This document shows, in pieces, positions 1 to 10,050 of a stretch of DNA of 64,000 nucleotides (its first letter is position 1; every line of letters begins with the position of its first letter). The translations under genes and the position numbers were made by a program. The notes beneath the pieces are model-generated. The model worked only from the letters and a program-made list of their open reading frames with translations, had not been told where the DNA came from and did no database searches. Source of the DNA: Eurosta solidaginis (Eukaryota; Arthropoda; Insecta; Diptera; Tephritidae). Location of the stretch: NCBI RefSeq assembly GCF_040869045.1, contig NC_090322.1, positions 181,969,477 through 182,033,476 of the forward strand, in the 5' to 3' direction.

Positions 1-278
1 ATTGTCATGAGAACTACTATCACCCGATCAATAAGTTTCGTGGGGTCTGATAAAGATATCAAGATTGTTCAGAGTTCAGGTCATCAGATTCTTAGGTAAA
101 AAATATGATTTAAATGTAGTTGCTTAGTTCTGTTAAGGTAAATGCTACTTAACTTTATTTGAGTTTTCACTTGAGTTTACCTAAAGTAAATTCATGAATA
201 GTGGAATCCTTTGACTTGCACTAAAGCAAAATTTTGGCAATTTGCAGCCTATTTTTTCTTATATACATATATAGTAAT
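1..278. other. Left edge, no gene seen
   Basis: AT-rich sequence with no open frame of note and no repeat I can match elsewhere in the window. It abuts the inverted arm of the Penelope-like element, so it may be the flank into which that element inserted. Confidence 0.5.
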
Positions 279-347
279 CCAGTACATGCTCTTCGCTATT
301 AGTAGTTAAAACGCATATTATGTCATCCACGTATCTAGCATAAAATG
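279..347 (-). repeat. Fold-back 5' arm of the Penelope-like element
   Basis: These 69 bases are the reverse complement of 395-463 with one mismatch (68/69), separated by a 47-base spacer. The copied segment is the part of the reverse transcriptase that includes the YVDD motif. The element therefore begins with an inverted copy of its own internal sequence. Inverted 5' pieces are known for Penelope-like insertions and for twin-primed LINE insertions; I infer an insertion-time event rather than later rearrangement. Confidence 0.85.
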
Positions 348-348
348 A

Positions 349-1434
349 TTGGAAGAAAAGTACATACAGGAGCTGAAGTCTAAATTAGGTGTGCCATTTT
401 ATGCTAGATACGTGGATGACATAATATGCGTTTTAACTACTAATAGCGAAGAGCTTGTACTGGAGTACCTCAACAAACAGCACGGAAATATAAAATTTAC
501 AATGGAAACCGAAAAAGATGGAGGAATCAACTATCTAAACCTCACGATAAATATTGATAAAGTTCCCAAAAGATTTAACTATGACATATATAGAAAGCCA
601 ACGGCCACCGACACCATAATACATAATACCTCAAATCACCCCAACAGCATAAAAATGCAGCATTAAGGCATTTGGTACATAGACTTGAAAGAACACCTCT
701 TACACAAGAGGTATATAAGAGAGAGCTTGATGTCATATATAACATTGCTGCAAACAACGGATATAAAAAAGCATTAGTAGATAAGCTCAGAAGACGCATG
801 GTGAACCAAAAAGTAATAATGAAAAGGAAAATAATAACACCTGGACGACTATGACATATACTGGAAAAGCAACATATAAATTGGCAAACTTCTTTAAAAA
901 TATAACATTAACACAGCGTTCAGAACATCGAACAATCTAGGGCGGAAACTAAGAACTAACACTAATTCAGAGGATCCGTTTAGCAGCCACGGCATATACA
1001 AGCTTACCTGCGGATGCCAACATAGTTACATAGGACAAACAGGACGGCAAATAAGAACGAGGTTCAGAAAGGACATTAGAGATTAAAACAAAAAAACACG
1101 GAATCCAAACATTATACCAGAGTCTAACTTCGCGGATCACATGGTCGAAAATGAATGTTCCCCAGCAAACATCAATAAATTAGTTAGGGTTCTTCACATA
1201 CAAGCAAAAGGCAGACGTCTCAACGTACTCGAAAACATGGAAATCTACAAACAGAAACCATTCGACGGTAGAATAATAACGAACACACAAACACAATTTC
1301 TGACACAATATTCGAGCTTTAAAAACTTGTTTACAAGAAACAAAGTAATCACACAGGTACAACAGACAAATACACAACAACAAATAAACACAAAACAATT
1401 AACGCCCAAAAACAACAAACCCACAAACGACTAA
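349..1434 (+). pseudogene. Penelope-like retroelement, broken RT plus GIY-YIG endonuclease
   Basis: This is a 5'-truncated Penelope-like element. Segment 349-666 gives the end of the reverse transcriptase: YVDD catalytic motif near 409, then YLNLTI and IYRKPTATDT, all characteristic of the family. The thumb and linker follow in another frame (672-854: RLERTPLTQEVYKREL). A GIY-YIG nuclease begins at 991 with GIYKLTCGCQ and YIGQTGR and continues in the same frame to 1434, interrupted only by a TAA at 1084-1086. At least three frame changes plus that stop make it dead. The first ATG-like start in the open segment is a TTG, so no real start exists; everything before the YVDD region is missing except for the fold-back arm. 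In intact elements RT and endonuclease are one protein that reverse-transcribes the RNA at a nicked target. Confidence 0.88.
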
Positions 1435-1617
1435 AAACACGGACTTTTACCTGCCTCAGTCAGCCACACAAATCGATCAGTAAAACCCATCCTCGGTTGT
1501 GAATGAGCACACAGCACATACACATAAATATACACAAGCAACAATTTTGACAATACCTGTTCACGTACTTACGAACTATAAATACAGGACAAACGCCAAC
1601 AACAGATCAGAACGAAA

Positions 1618-1660
1618 ATCGACACTGATGATGGCACAACCGGTTTGTCTCGAAACCAAA
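1618..1660 (+). ncRNA. Candidate hammerhead ribozyme at the Penelope-like 3' end
   Basis: CTGATGA at 1625-1631 and GAAA at 1652-1655 match the conserved hammerhead core in order. Between them a weak stem II can form (GGCACAA against TTTGTCTC, with one C-C mismatch). Hammerhead motifs are known in Penelope-like terminal repeats, so the position is right. Stems I and III are not clear by eye, and this copy may be inactive. Confidence 0.35.
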
Positions 1661-1724
1661 TTTGACAAGGGATGACGGAAAATCGTTCCAATATACATCA
1701 TTTATCCACCCTGTCGAAATATCA

Positions 1725-2097
1725 ACAAAACAAAATAAAAATAAAAATAAATGTAAGGCGCGATAACCTCCGAAGAGATCTAAGGCCGAGCTTCTCTTCC
1801 AATTTGCGTCGTGCTCCTCTTGATTTTTCCCTACAAATTGGCCGGACGGGACCTACATGTTTTATGCCGACTCCGAACGGCATCTGCAAGGCAGATGAGT
1901 TTTCACTGAGAGCTTTTCATGGCAGAAATACAATCGGAGCGCTTGCCAGACACTGCCGAGGGGCGACCCCGCTTAGAAAAATTTTCTTCTAATTGAAAAA
2001 TCTTATTTCTAAAATTTTGATGTTGCTTTGCCCGGGAGTTGAACCCAGGGCATATGGTGTGATAGGCGGAGCACGCTACCATCACACCACGGTGGCC
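1725..2097 (-). mobile_element. SINE1 copy 1, tRNA-derived SINE
   Basis: On the minus strand the element starts GGCCACCGTGGTGTGATGG at 2097, a head resembling tRNA-Gly (GTGATGGTAGCGTGCTC, CCTGGGTTCAACTCCCGGG). A roughly 280-base body follows, then a tail ending CGCCTTACATTTATTTTT. The same unit recurs at 29504-29863, 53138-53511 and 58006-58365. A-box- and B-box-like blocks imply internal RNA polymerase III promotion. No clear target duplication was found for this copy. Confidence 0.85.
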
Positions 2098-3257
2098 ACT
2101 CCGTGTAAAACCGTTTAAAAAGTATTGACCAGCTTAATCAAATCTATAAATTCACTTAACCACACGCATTAATGCATTTTACTTTACTTCTCGCTGACGA
2201 TGAGGGAGATTTTTTGAGCGGTACAAGGCCCAATTGTGAAATTTCTTCACCTAAATGTGGACAGCGCTGCGGCCTATAGCAACTTGTGAATAGCGTTATT
2301 GTGCTATGATGTCCGTCTTTGCACCTAGCTTAAGTACTTTAGCTCTGATCGTTACTTAGAAAAACGAATTTGCAAAATTTGCTAGTTCTCTGATTTTCAC
2401 ATTCTAATGTCCACTATTTCTACCGATGTAGTCTTTAAATTAAATTTCTTTATTTAATAATTTGGGAAAAATTTAAACAACGTGACATCAGGACGGACAA
2501 GTATCTGAAGTTATACCTAATACCTATACAAATGGACGGACTGACCTACGGTCGGACTTAAGAACGTTGTACGGCCGATTTCTTTTCCATACTGATTTTT
2601 GATAATTGGAAAACTTTTGTCTATCATTATTAGCTCGATCTGTTATGTATACAAAGTTCAAATATCCACCGCTGGGTATAAAAAGCTATTAAAAAAACAC
2701 GCTGTTAGTGGAAAATTTTAGAAATTAGAATTATAACTCCATAACTGAAAATCTATTTAGAATTCTAAGCGTGATTGCAGCAATCATTATGAACAACAAA
2801 TTTCTTCACTTTTGTTTAAGCGGCATTCACCTTTGTGCTATATTTTTAACTGCCCATTTTTCACGTTAACTTGCTTCAACCAATTTTACAGACTTTTATA
2901 CCAACAACAAATATAACCCTTTTAATATTATTATTATTATTATTTTTTTGTTATAACAATGAATGCGTTGCATTTACCATCGAGCTGTCTGTTGGCTATC
3001 TCTTCGTTTCTCGGGTCACGCAAACGGCAATTAATAAAGCTTCGACAAAGCCGTCAGCAAGATTAGTTCATTTTAAGACATATGCATACAAGGTGATACA
3101 AAAAATATCATCAAAGTTAGAATGAGCGGTAGCTGCACAGATGACTGAATGGAAATGCGTTACCATTTCGTATTCAGAATTCAGAGGTTCGATGACATCC
3201 AGTCCAGTTGTCAATTCGGGGCTTACAATCCATGAGAGTCGATTGCCCTTTCCATAA
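2098..3257. other. AT-rich interval with a degenerate repeat end near 2500-2685
   Basis: No gene seen. Around 2530-2685 there is a GGACGGACTGAC stretch and then GGGTATAAAAAGC, resembling the 3' end of Helentron-like families B and C elsewhere in the window. Its 5' end is not identifiable. A short ATT microsatellite sits at 2928-2948. The short open frame at 2871-3125 has no recognisable domain. Confidence 0.4.
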
Positions 3258-4415
3258 TTTTTTTTTTTTTTTTTTTTTTTTTTATTATTAATATGTTTAC
3301 ATATTTTTTGATTTCACAATAAATTTTAAATATCACAAATTCATTTTCAATTAACAGACGTGTATGATATATATATATATTAAGTAATAAAAAGTATTTT
3401 AGCCTCGAATAAGATCTATACATAGCCGTTTAAAATTCATAATATTATTCTCTCGTTTGATATAATCAGGTAACGAGTTAAATATGTTAAGGCCCTTATA
3501 TAATAATGTGTTTTGGGCTGCAGTAGTCCGCTGTAATCCTAGTCGAAAGTCATTCGCATTCCGCACAGCATATTGGTGTGTATCTCTAACATACTGAATG
3601 CAACTTGTTAAATACATCGGCGCCCTGTTCTGTTTAATTTTAAAAATCATTATTAGTGTATTGAGCATCAGTTTTTGCTCAATATTTAGCCATTTCAATG
3701 TTTCAAGCATGTGACTTATTGGGGTGTATTTGTGGCATTTTATTATTGATCTCATACATTTATTTTGTAATTTCTGTATCCTTCCTATTTGTGATTGGTT
3801 ACAAGATGTGTACAGAATTGTGGAACAGTATTCAAAATGTGGCTTTATGATTGTATTGCTGTTAAAGTGTCTAATTTATTTCGTATTCTTCTAAAGAAGT
3901 AAATCTTTTTTGCAGCTTTTTTACACAAATAGTCCACGTGATTGTTAAATTTGAGCTCATTGTCTATTATTACACCTAAGTATTTCATATTGGTTACTTG
4001 CTCAATACTAGTATTATTTATCTCTAAATTTATTTCGCTATTTGTATTTATCACCATTACTTTTGTTTTCTGTTCATTTAATTTGAGCCTATTCATTTTA
4101 AGCCATTTCATAATTTCATCTATATCACATTCTAACTTTCGTTTACATTCTTCCACTGTTTCTGCTTCTGTATATACCAATGTATCGTCTGCATACATTA
4201 ACAATTTGGATTTTGATATCACTTTTTCTATATCATTTATGTAAATTATAAACAGAATTGCTCCCAGAAGAGATCCTTGGGGCACCCCTGTATTCACATA
4301 TGAAAAACTTGATTTTGTGGATTTTATTTTTGTTTGCTGTCTACGATTTGTAAGGTAGTCCTTAAACCAAAGTAGCTCTTTTCCTCTTTCTTCCCCTAAC
4401 GTTCGCAACTTTTGC
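3258..4415 (-). pseudogene. Non-LTR retrotransposon (CR1/Jockey-type), 5'-truncated RT and 3' poly(A)
   Basis: Minus-strand LINE remnant. From 4408 the frame reads RT motifs NTGVPQGSLLGAILFIIYIND, then the catalytic LMYADDTLVY, then MKYLGVIID, ending at 3845. The protein continues in another frame (IKPHFEYCSTILYTSC and QNKCMRS), so one frameshift near 3850 separates it from 3755-3399. That segment carries the usual C-terminal end (GLNIFNSLPDYIKRENNIMNFK). The YADD box is intact. The insertion ends in 26 T on the plus strand (3258-3283), which is its poly(A) tail. Endonuclease and the RT fingers are missing, as expected for a 5'-truncated copy. The clade is uncertain. Confidence 0.85.
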
Positions 4416-4775
4416 CATCAGAGGATGTTCCGTGTTTTCCTTGGGTTGACAGAGAGTCTGCAAATATTTGGACCAACTAGTCAAGGTAAAGGTTTATGAA
4501 TGAAAACAAGAGATCTGATCGTATTTGTTTGACAATGGAATAGTAAGCCGTCGGCGTTGAGCGGCCTTTGTAACAGGCATGTACTCGTGCAGACAGGCGC
4601 TTCTATGATTTTGAACGAGCCGATGAGGTGCTTATTTGGAAAAGCTTTTTAGGAGAGACATGAAAACTTTTGTCGCTTGTATATGCTAATGATGGGAAGT
4701 AAGAGTCGCAGGAGAGTCTCTGTAAACTCTATGAATTTAATTCCACGGCTAAAAACTTGCTCAATTTATAGCTTC
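4416..4775. other. No gene seen
   Basis: Intervening sequence between the LINE 5' truncation point and a TIR element. No motif or repeat recognised. Confidence 0.5.
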
Positions 4776-4777
4776 TA

Positions 4778-5759
4778 CACTCAGAGAAAAAATCGTTCTA
4801 AAACAAACGAAACAAGTTCAAAATTAAGAACATTCGTTGACAAAAGTCTGTTAAGTACGTTTTTTCTTAACTCGTGACCGATGGGATTGTTTTAAGAACA
4901 GTTTTTCCAAGCACACCGTTCGTATTTTATGACCAGTTTGGTATTGATGTGTGAAACTTCTGTGCTCATTTCAAGCACTACTTGGGCTTGATTTAGGATT
5001 TTTCGTTCTCACGCTTCGAGAACGATTTGGGTTCGATTTAACATTTTTCGGTCTCAATTTAAGAACGGTTCGTGCTTGATCTTTGGTGGGAGGGGAAAGT
5101 ATTTTTTTAAATATATTTATTTATTTTTTATTAATAATAATTTTTTTGTCATAAATAAAAAATATTTATAACAAAAAAATTGTTATTTAAATTTAAAAGT
5201 TTAAGAAAGAATGCATAATAAGCATTTTCTCATACATTTCTCTTATTGAGAAATTATTCTTATTTGAAGACGTAATCTGCATATATACTTAAAACATTTC
5301 ATAACAAGTTTGAGAATTACCTGTGCATATGTAAATGGAACTGAACGAAAAATAAGAGTTAAAAAAAATAGAACATAAAAAAATTGTTTTAAAAAAATTC
5401 AGAGTTTGACGGGGAGCGAACTCGCGCCACACGATCGCAAGATGAACTTCATAGCCGCTGGGCCATTACAACTGCTTTATAGCTGGTGCCAAATGTTGTA
5501 TTTAACATTGTAGTGCACACGAATTGTACCGTATTTTTTTTCTTGGGCTTAATTTAAGAACATCGTTCTCATTAATAGAACATTTGTTCATATTTTAAGA
5601 CCAGCCGTTCTGTTTTAAAGAAAATGGTGCCAGTTCAAGAACAGGGTTGTTGTTTTAAGAACAGGTCGTTCGTTTTTCAAGAACAAAAAAGTAAGAACAT
5701 GAAAAGCTTGAATTAAGTCCGGTGGTGCTGGATTTTAGAACGGCGTTTTTCTCTGAGTG
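4778..5759. mobile_element. 982-bp TIR element with TA target duplication
   Basis: The left end reads CACTCAGAGAAAAA then TCGTTCTAAAA. The right end is its inverse (TTTTAGAACGGCG then TTTTTCTCTGAGTG). TA flanks both sides (4776-4777, 5760-5761). Inside, copies of TTAAGAACA and TTCAAGAACA crowd both subterminal regions, which could be transposase-binding sites. No transposase frame is present, so it is non-autonomous. The TA duplication fits Tc1/mariner, but the tip does not let me name the superfamily. Confidence 0.7.
5405..5470 (-). other. tRNA-like segment inside the 982-bp TIR element
   Basis: Read on the minus strand it contains TGGCCCAGCGGCTATG, like an A box, and GAGTTCGCTCCC, like a B box, about 40 bases apart. 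There is no convincing cloverleaf, so it is more likely a captured or SINE-derived polymerase III promoter than a tRNA gene. Confidence 0.3.
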
Positions 5760-5761
5760 TA

Positions 5762-6858
5762 CAGATCAACTGTCAACCTCACTTAACTGTACAAGTCCTG
5801 TTTATTTAGCAGCAAAATCAACTGATCCCAAGTTCCTCAAAGAAGGAGGGGGTTGGATGGCCTAAAAGATTGAGCGTGGTCATACCAATTTCGGGATTAA
5901 TATTCAGTTTAAATTTACATCTCTCAAAGCCTCCAATTAGGGCATTACCACAGCACTTCCACATGATTTCCACTTAATATCTTAACGCACTCAATTTACA
6001 TTACTATACCTCTTTTTCAGGACCTTGTATAATACACATGAGTTTTATTTATATATCACAGTAAATTGCTAGTTACAATTATAGCTGTACGTATGTACGT
6101 CAAAAAGTCAGTGCACAGTTAAAATGAACAATTCAGCGTTTGAACTCGTATTCCAGCATACGCGCAGGCGCTCCATTCTTTTGTGTTCATTTTTTTTTCT
6201 TTCAGGCAGAATATTGACGGTTTCAGGCTCATCATTGTGCGTTACAAATGCTGACTTATGCTTCAAATGATCTTTATTCTTAGACAATGTGGGAACGTGT
6301 CGTACGTGCGCATACAAAACGAGTAAATTCGAGGGGAAAAGAGCTAAACGACATGCTGGTAACAATGGCAGGAGAAATATAATTTTATTTCACATTATAG
6401 GTAATACACACACATACAAATACATAAGTACATATGTATGTAAGATCTATTGATGCCTTCAAAATCAAATAAATTTGTGAATGAAGGAGACCCACAGCGG
6501 GCGTGTACGTTGGTGATGATGATCTCAGCTGGACATGAACATAACAATACACATTTTATTCACCAACCTTTACCAAAAGGGCAACTCTATAAATGATACA
6601 TATAAATATGCAGTCAGTACTTGATTGACCAAAAATAGCTCGGCGAGACTTAATCGAGATAAATATAAATTTACAAATATCAAAATGAGGAATTTGGAAA
6701 AATCAGTTCGTTTAGCTATAACCGTCCGCCTGTGAACACAATAACTTGAATGAATTTTGAGATATCTCATTCAAATTTGGTATGTCGTTCTCTGGCACTC
6801 GTCTCCCATCGCTTTTTAAAATGAGCGAACGATAGCCAGGCCAACTTTTTATATATAT
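5762..6858. other. No gene seen
   Basis: AT-rich sequence with CATATGTATG-type runs near 6400-6440. Open frames here (for example 6108-6365 minus) have no recognisable domain. Confidence 0.5.
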
Positions 6859-7193
6859 CAGAGTTGGGGGTAGTGCGGTAGTGCATTTATGCACCAGCCT
6901 TCATCCACAGTTGAGTGGTAATGCAAAAAATATCAGCCCTACTCAGCTTTAGTGGTAGCAGTGAAGCTGAAAAGTGTTTCACAAAAATTTAGAAGCTGGT
7001 AGTGGAAATACTATCAGCTTCAGCTTAGTGCCACACATAATTAAATGGCTGCAATACATTCTTTTTAGTAGTGGAGAAAGGCAGCACTGTCACAAAGCTG
7101 GAAAAAATAGTGTACACTCAAATTATCCCAATATAGTGTAATACTAATGAAAGTGTAATGCAATCAAAATTTAGTGCACTACCCCCAACTATG
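6859..7193. mobile_element. hAT-type MITE, 335 bp
   Basis: Starts CAGAGTTGGGGGTAGTGC and ends in the inverse GCACTACCCCCAACTATG. The CAGAG tip is typical of hAT elements. It is flanked by an 8-base duplication, ATATATAT at 6851-6858 and 7194-7201; the sequence is simple but has the expected length. The interior has repeated AGTGGTAG-like words and no coding capacity. Confidence 0.75.
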
Positions 7194-7257
7194 ATATATA
7201 TATGTACAATTTTGGAAAGTAGATACCAAAGATGTGATTATTTATTGAATGATGCAG

Positions 7258-7889
7258 CTATATAAACAAATTTTTAAGGTTAGGTTGAACTGGGCGGTAA
7301 ATAATGACCTCACATATACTGAATGTGTCCAGAGTGTTACCAGAATTTGTTTTACGACCCAACGGAAAACCCCTAATTAAATTCTTGGCAAATACCAGAA
7401 TTTTTCTAGGACCTAATTGCTGCCTCGAGATCTGGTAACTCTGCCTTCCTCTAACAAGCTTGATCTCGCAAGCACAGGACACGAACACAGAACGTGCTAA
7501 ACCGCTTCTTCCTGCAGCTGCCACCTCCTATATCTGCTGATATTGACTAGGCCTAACTTATAAGAATGTGACGCCAGAAGGTAGTGTCCAGTTAGTGTGC
7601 CCCTAAGGAGCCTTAATTCTTCTCTCTTTAGAGACATGAACACCTTTTTGAGAGCAATATCGCAGAATTTGATCATGATCTTAGAAATTTTGCAGCCCCG
7701 TGCTTCTATCCACGACTTTCCTGCTTGATGGATCATATGCAACTTCTGTCTTCTTTTGATTTCTCCCAAACGGATTGGGACGTCTACTGCAGATTCATCG
7801 AGTGGTTTAAATAGAGCCATAAGTCGAATAAGAATTGACCTTTCATGAAAAAATCTCGATACACTTATTTCATTCATAAAGAGGAACAT
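7258..7889 (-). pseudogene. LINE C-terminal remnant (I/R1/Jockey-type, region after RNase H)
   Basis: The minus-strand frame 7889-7497 reads IRLGEIKRRQKLHMIHQAGK, then LRLLRGTLTGHYLLASHSYK and LGLVNISRYRRWQLQEE. A second frame (7524-7258) continues with VFVSCAC and then VFAKNLIRGF. This order matches the LTGH..L..H..KLGL..CR.C..E..EH.LC.CP tail of LINE polyproteins with RNase H. Several zinc-ligand cysteines are lost (R and W at the CR.C positions) and at least one frameshift is present. No RT or RNase H core is recognisable upstream. Confidence 0.6.
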
Positions 7890-8370
7890 TTCTAATACAA
7901 TTGGATTGTTTGGTCTAACACAGATGGCAACCTTGTTAAAACTTCTTAGATAGCAACACCTAAGAGTTCTCTGTAGTTAATATTTAGAGTGCAAAACGCT
8001 TCGCTGGGTAGAAGAAGTTCTTGGTATCCAAATGGCACACGCTTAGAAGTTTGAGCCAAAATTTTAAACCGTTCATCGCTTTAAGCTCCTTTTGAAACTT
8101 TTTTTAACTAAATTGAAAACCTCCTAAACTACTACAGTGTTTTTAATTTTATTCAGTTCAAATTTTAAACTTATTTGGACAATCAGTCTAAAATGTCAAA
8201 TTGTTTTAAAACACAACCAAAAAGTCGAAAATCTAAGAGAAGAAACTTGTTGCTGAATTTGAAAATAAAAAATTTCGTTTTTGAAGAGTGCTGCAGGTCA
8301 TAGATTCTTTTTCATAACATTTTGATATATGTATATATGGAATGTTGTGCTGAGATTTGTTATATATGTA

Positions 8371-8440
8371 GATGCGATAGCTCAGTGAGTAGAGCGCACT
8401 ATATTGTATCCGAAGACCGTCGGTTCGAGCCCTTGCCATC
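8371..8440 (+). other. tRNA-like sequence, probably a SINE head or pseudo-tRNA
   Basis: It has a good A box (TAGCTCAGTGAGTAGAGCG, giving a perfect 4-bp D stem) and B box (GGTTCGAGCCC). The anticodon stem and T stem do not pair, and only GATG/CATC of the acceptor pairs. It is therefore unlikely to be a working tRNA gene. The flanks at 7890-9372 hold nothing else I recognise. Confidence 0.4.
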
Positions 8441-9372
8441 GTAAACCAGATCTAGGCTCAAACTTTTAACCATGCACCTGATTCGAAGGTTATGACGGAA
8501 AAGGCTCCCCTGTCGCGCTATCGCTTAATCCTTTTTCATATTGACAAAGAGAAGCTGATAAAATAAATATTGGCCGAAGAAAAGATTACGAAGGCGAAAA
8601 TAGCTTCTCAACGTGTAAATCACAGTGGGTAGATGGTACTCTGTCCATTATGACCAGAAGACTTTGGTGAAGGAACTAAAATTCATCTTTACTGCAGGTA
8701 TTCGGTACAGCCTTATTCCAGACACATAAAATAAAAATTGGATGTTTTCATTCCGAAGACGGACAGGAGAGTACATTAACTTTGCAAAGTTTTTAGGCCA
8801 ATAAGTCTTACATATTCTTCATTTTAAAAACAATCGATAGGTTACATATTAGAAATACGTATGTAAAATTTTCGACTAGTATCCCCTTCCTCGGCGCAGT
8901 GTGTGTATCAAAGTGTGATATCTACATAGACTGGATGCGCGTATTTCACAACTCGCTATTTGATATGATCCTCCCAACTCCAAGCTTCCGTGCTATTGTT
9001 AACAAGTCAGACAAACTCGCACGTGCATAAGCATGTTTACTAATGAGCAATCGTAAAGTAAGAGTACGCTTTCAAATGAGTGAAACAAATGTTAAGAGAA
9101 CTAAATAGACGGTACAATTTGAGTAATAGAGCATTTGTGTTTAACTCGAAGCATTTGAGCAATAAATTAAAAGCGAGAGCATTTATTCCGTTGACTCATT
9201 CAACATAGAGAAACGGGTTTGTTTATTTTTAAAATTTTATAGGTATTTTCTTGCTCTTTTTTTACTAGGGCATTCTCGTACACTTTGGCTTATCAGCTGT
9301 TTTAGAATTTTCCTTTTCTTATAAGATCACGATAATAAAATTGTCGTTCAGATATACATACATATGTATGTA

Positions 9373-10050
9373 CCCAGCAAAAACTGGCATAAGCTGTTGT
9401 AAGCAATAAGGAATACTGTCACTGTCTGGGCAGGGCTATTTCCAGTTTCGATATACTGCTTCTTTATCTTTCCCGCACATACGCGGAAGCTACGTGTTTC
9501 ATGCCGACTCCAAATCGATTTTTGAAGAGAACATTTCCATGGCGGAGGAGTGACCCCGTTCAAAAAATAACTTTCAAAAAGTATTTTTAATATTAATTGT
9601 ATCGTAACTTAAACGAAGGATGCAGTTAAAGTCAGATGGTGTCTATGCACGCCTGATTTTATATGTGCAATAGGACTTGTAATTAAAATATGACATATTA
9701 TTCCTTATTCCTAGTGCATAAACCTCATAAACAAGTTATTGGACTCGTTGTATTATCTTATTATAACGCCTTATGTAAGACTGATTATTAGTAGGTTATA
9801 AGTTTTATAAAAAAGATCATAATACTACATGCATCATTTTATAATAAGGAATCATGTAAGTCCTATTTTATTCGGTCCATAAGTATTATCATAAAAATGT
9901 TATAATCTTCCTAATGGCTTATATTAAATAACTCCTTGACAGTAAGACAAATAAGGCGCATTTTAAGGAATACGCCCTACAACTAATATTCTTTATATAA
10001 TTTAGGCCTGATGCCATAAGCCTTACATAAGGTTCAAATATTTTCCTGGG
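9373..10050. repeat. Probable TIR element with CATAAG/CTTATG subterminal repeats
   Basis: The ends are CCCAGCAAAA at 9373 and TTTTCCTGGG at 10041-10050. Between them many copies of CATAAG, CTTATG and ATAAGG occur in both orientations, concentrated toward the ends. It holds an old SINE1 fragment. No coding capacity. The boundaries rest on short imperfect inverted ends only. Confidence 0.4.
9488..9585 (-). mobile_element. Degraded SINE1 fragment
   Basis: Recognisable SINE1 blocks occur in the right order: TACGTGTTTCATGCCGACTC, then CATGGCGGAGGAGTGACCCCG, compared with the body of 29504-29863. Head and tail are missing. Confidence 0.5.

Noticed and set aside
8371..8440. Functional tRNA gene
   Set aside because: Good A and B boxes, but anticodon and T stems do not pair and the acceptor pairs in only four positions.
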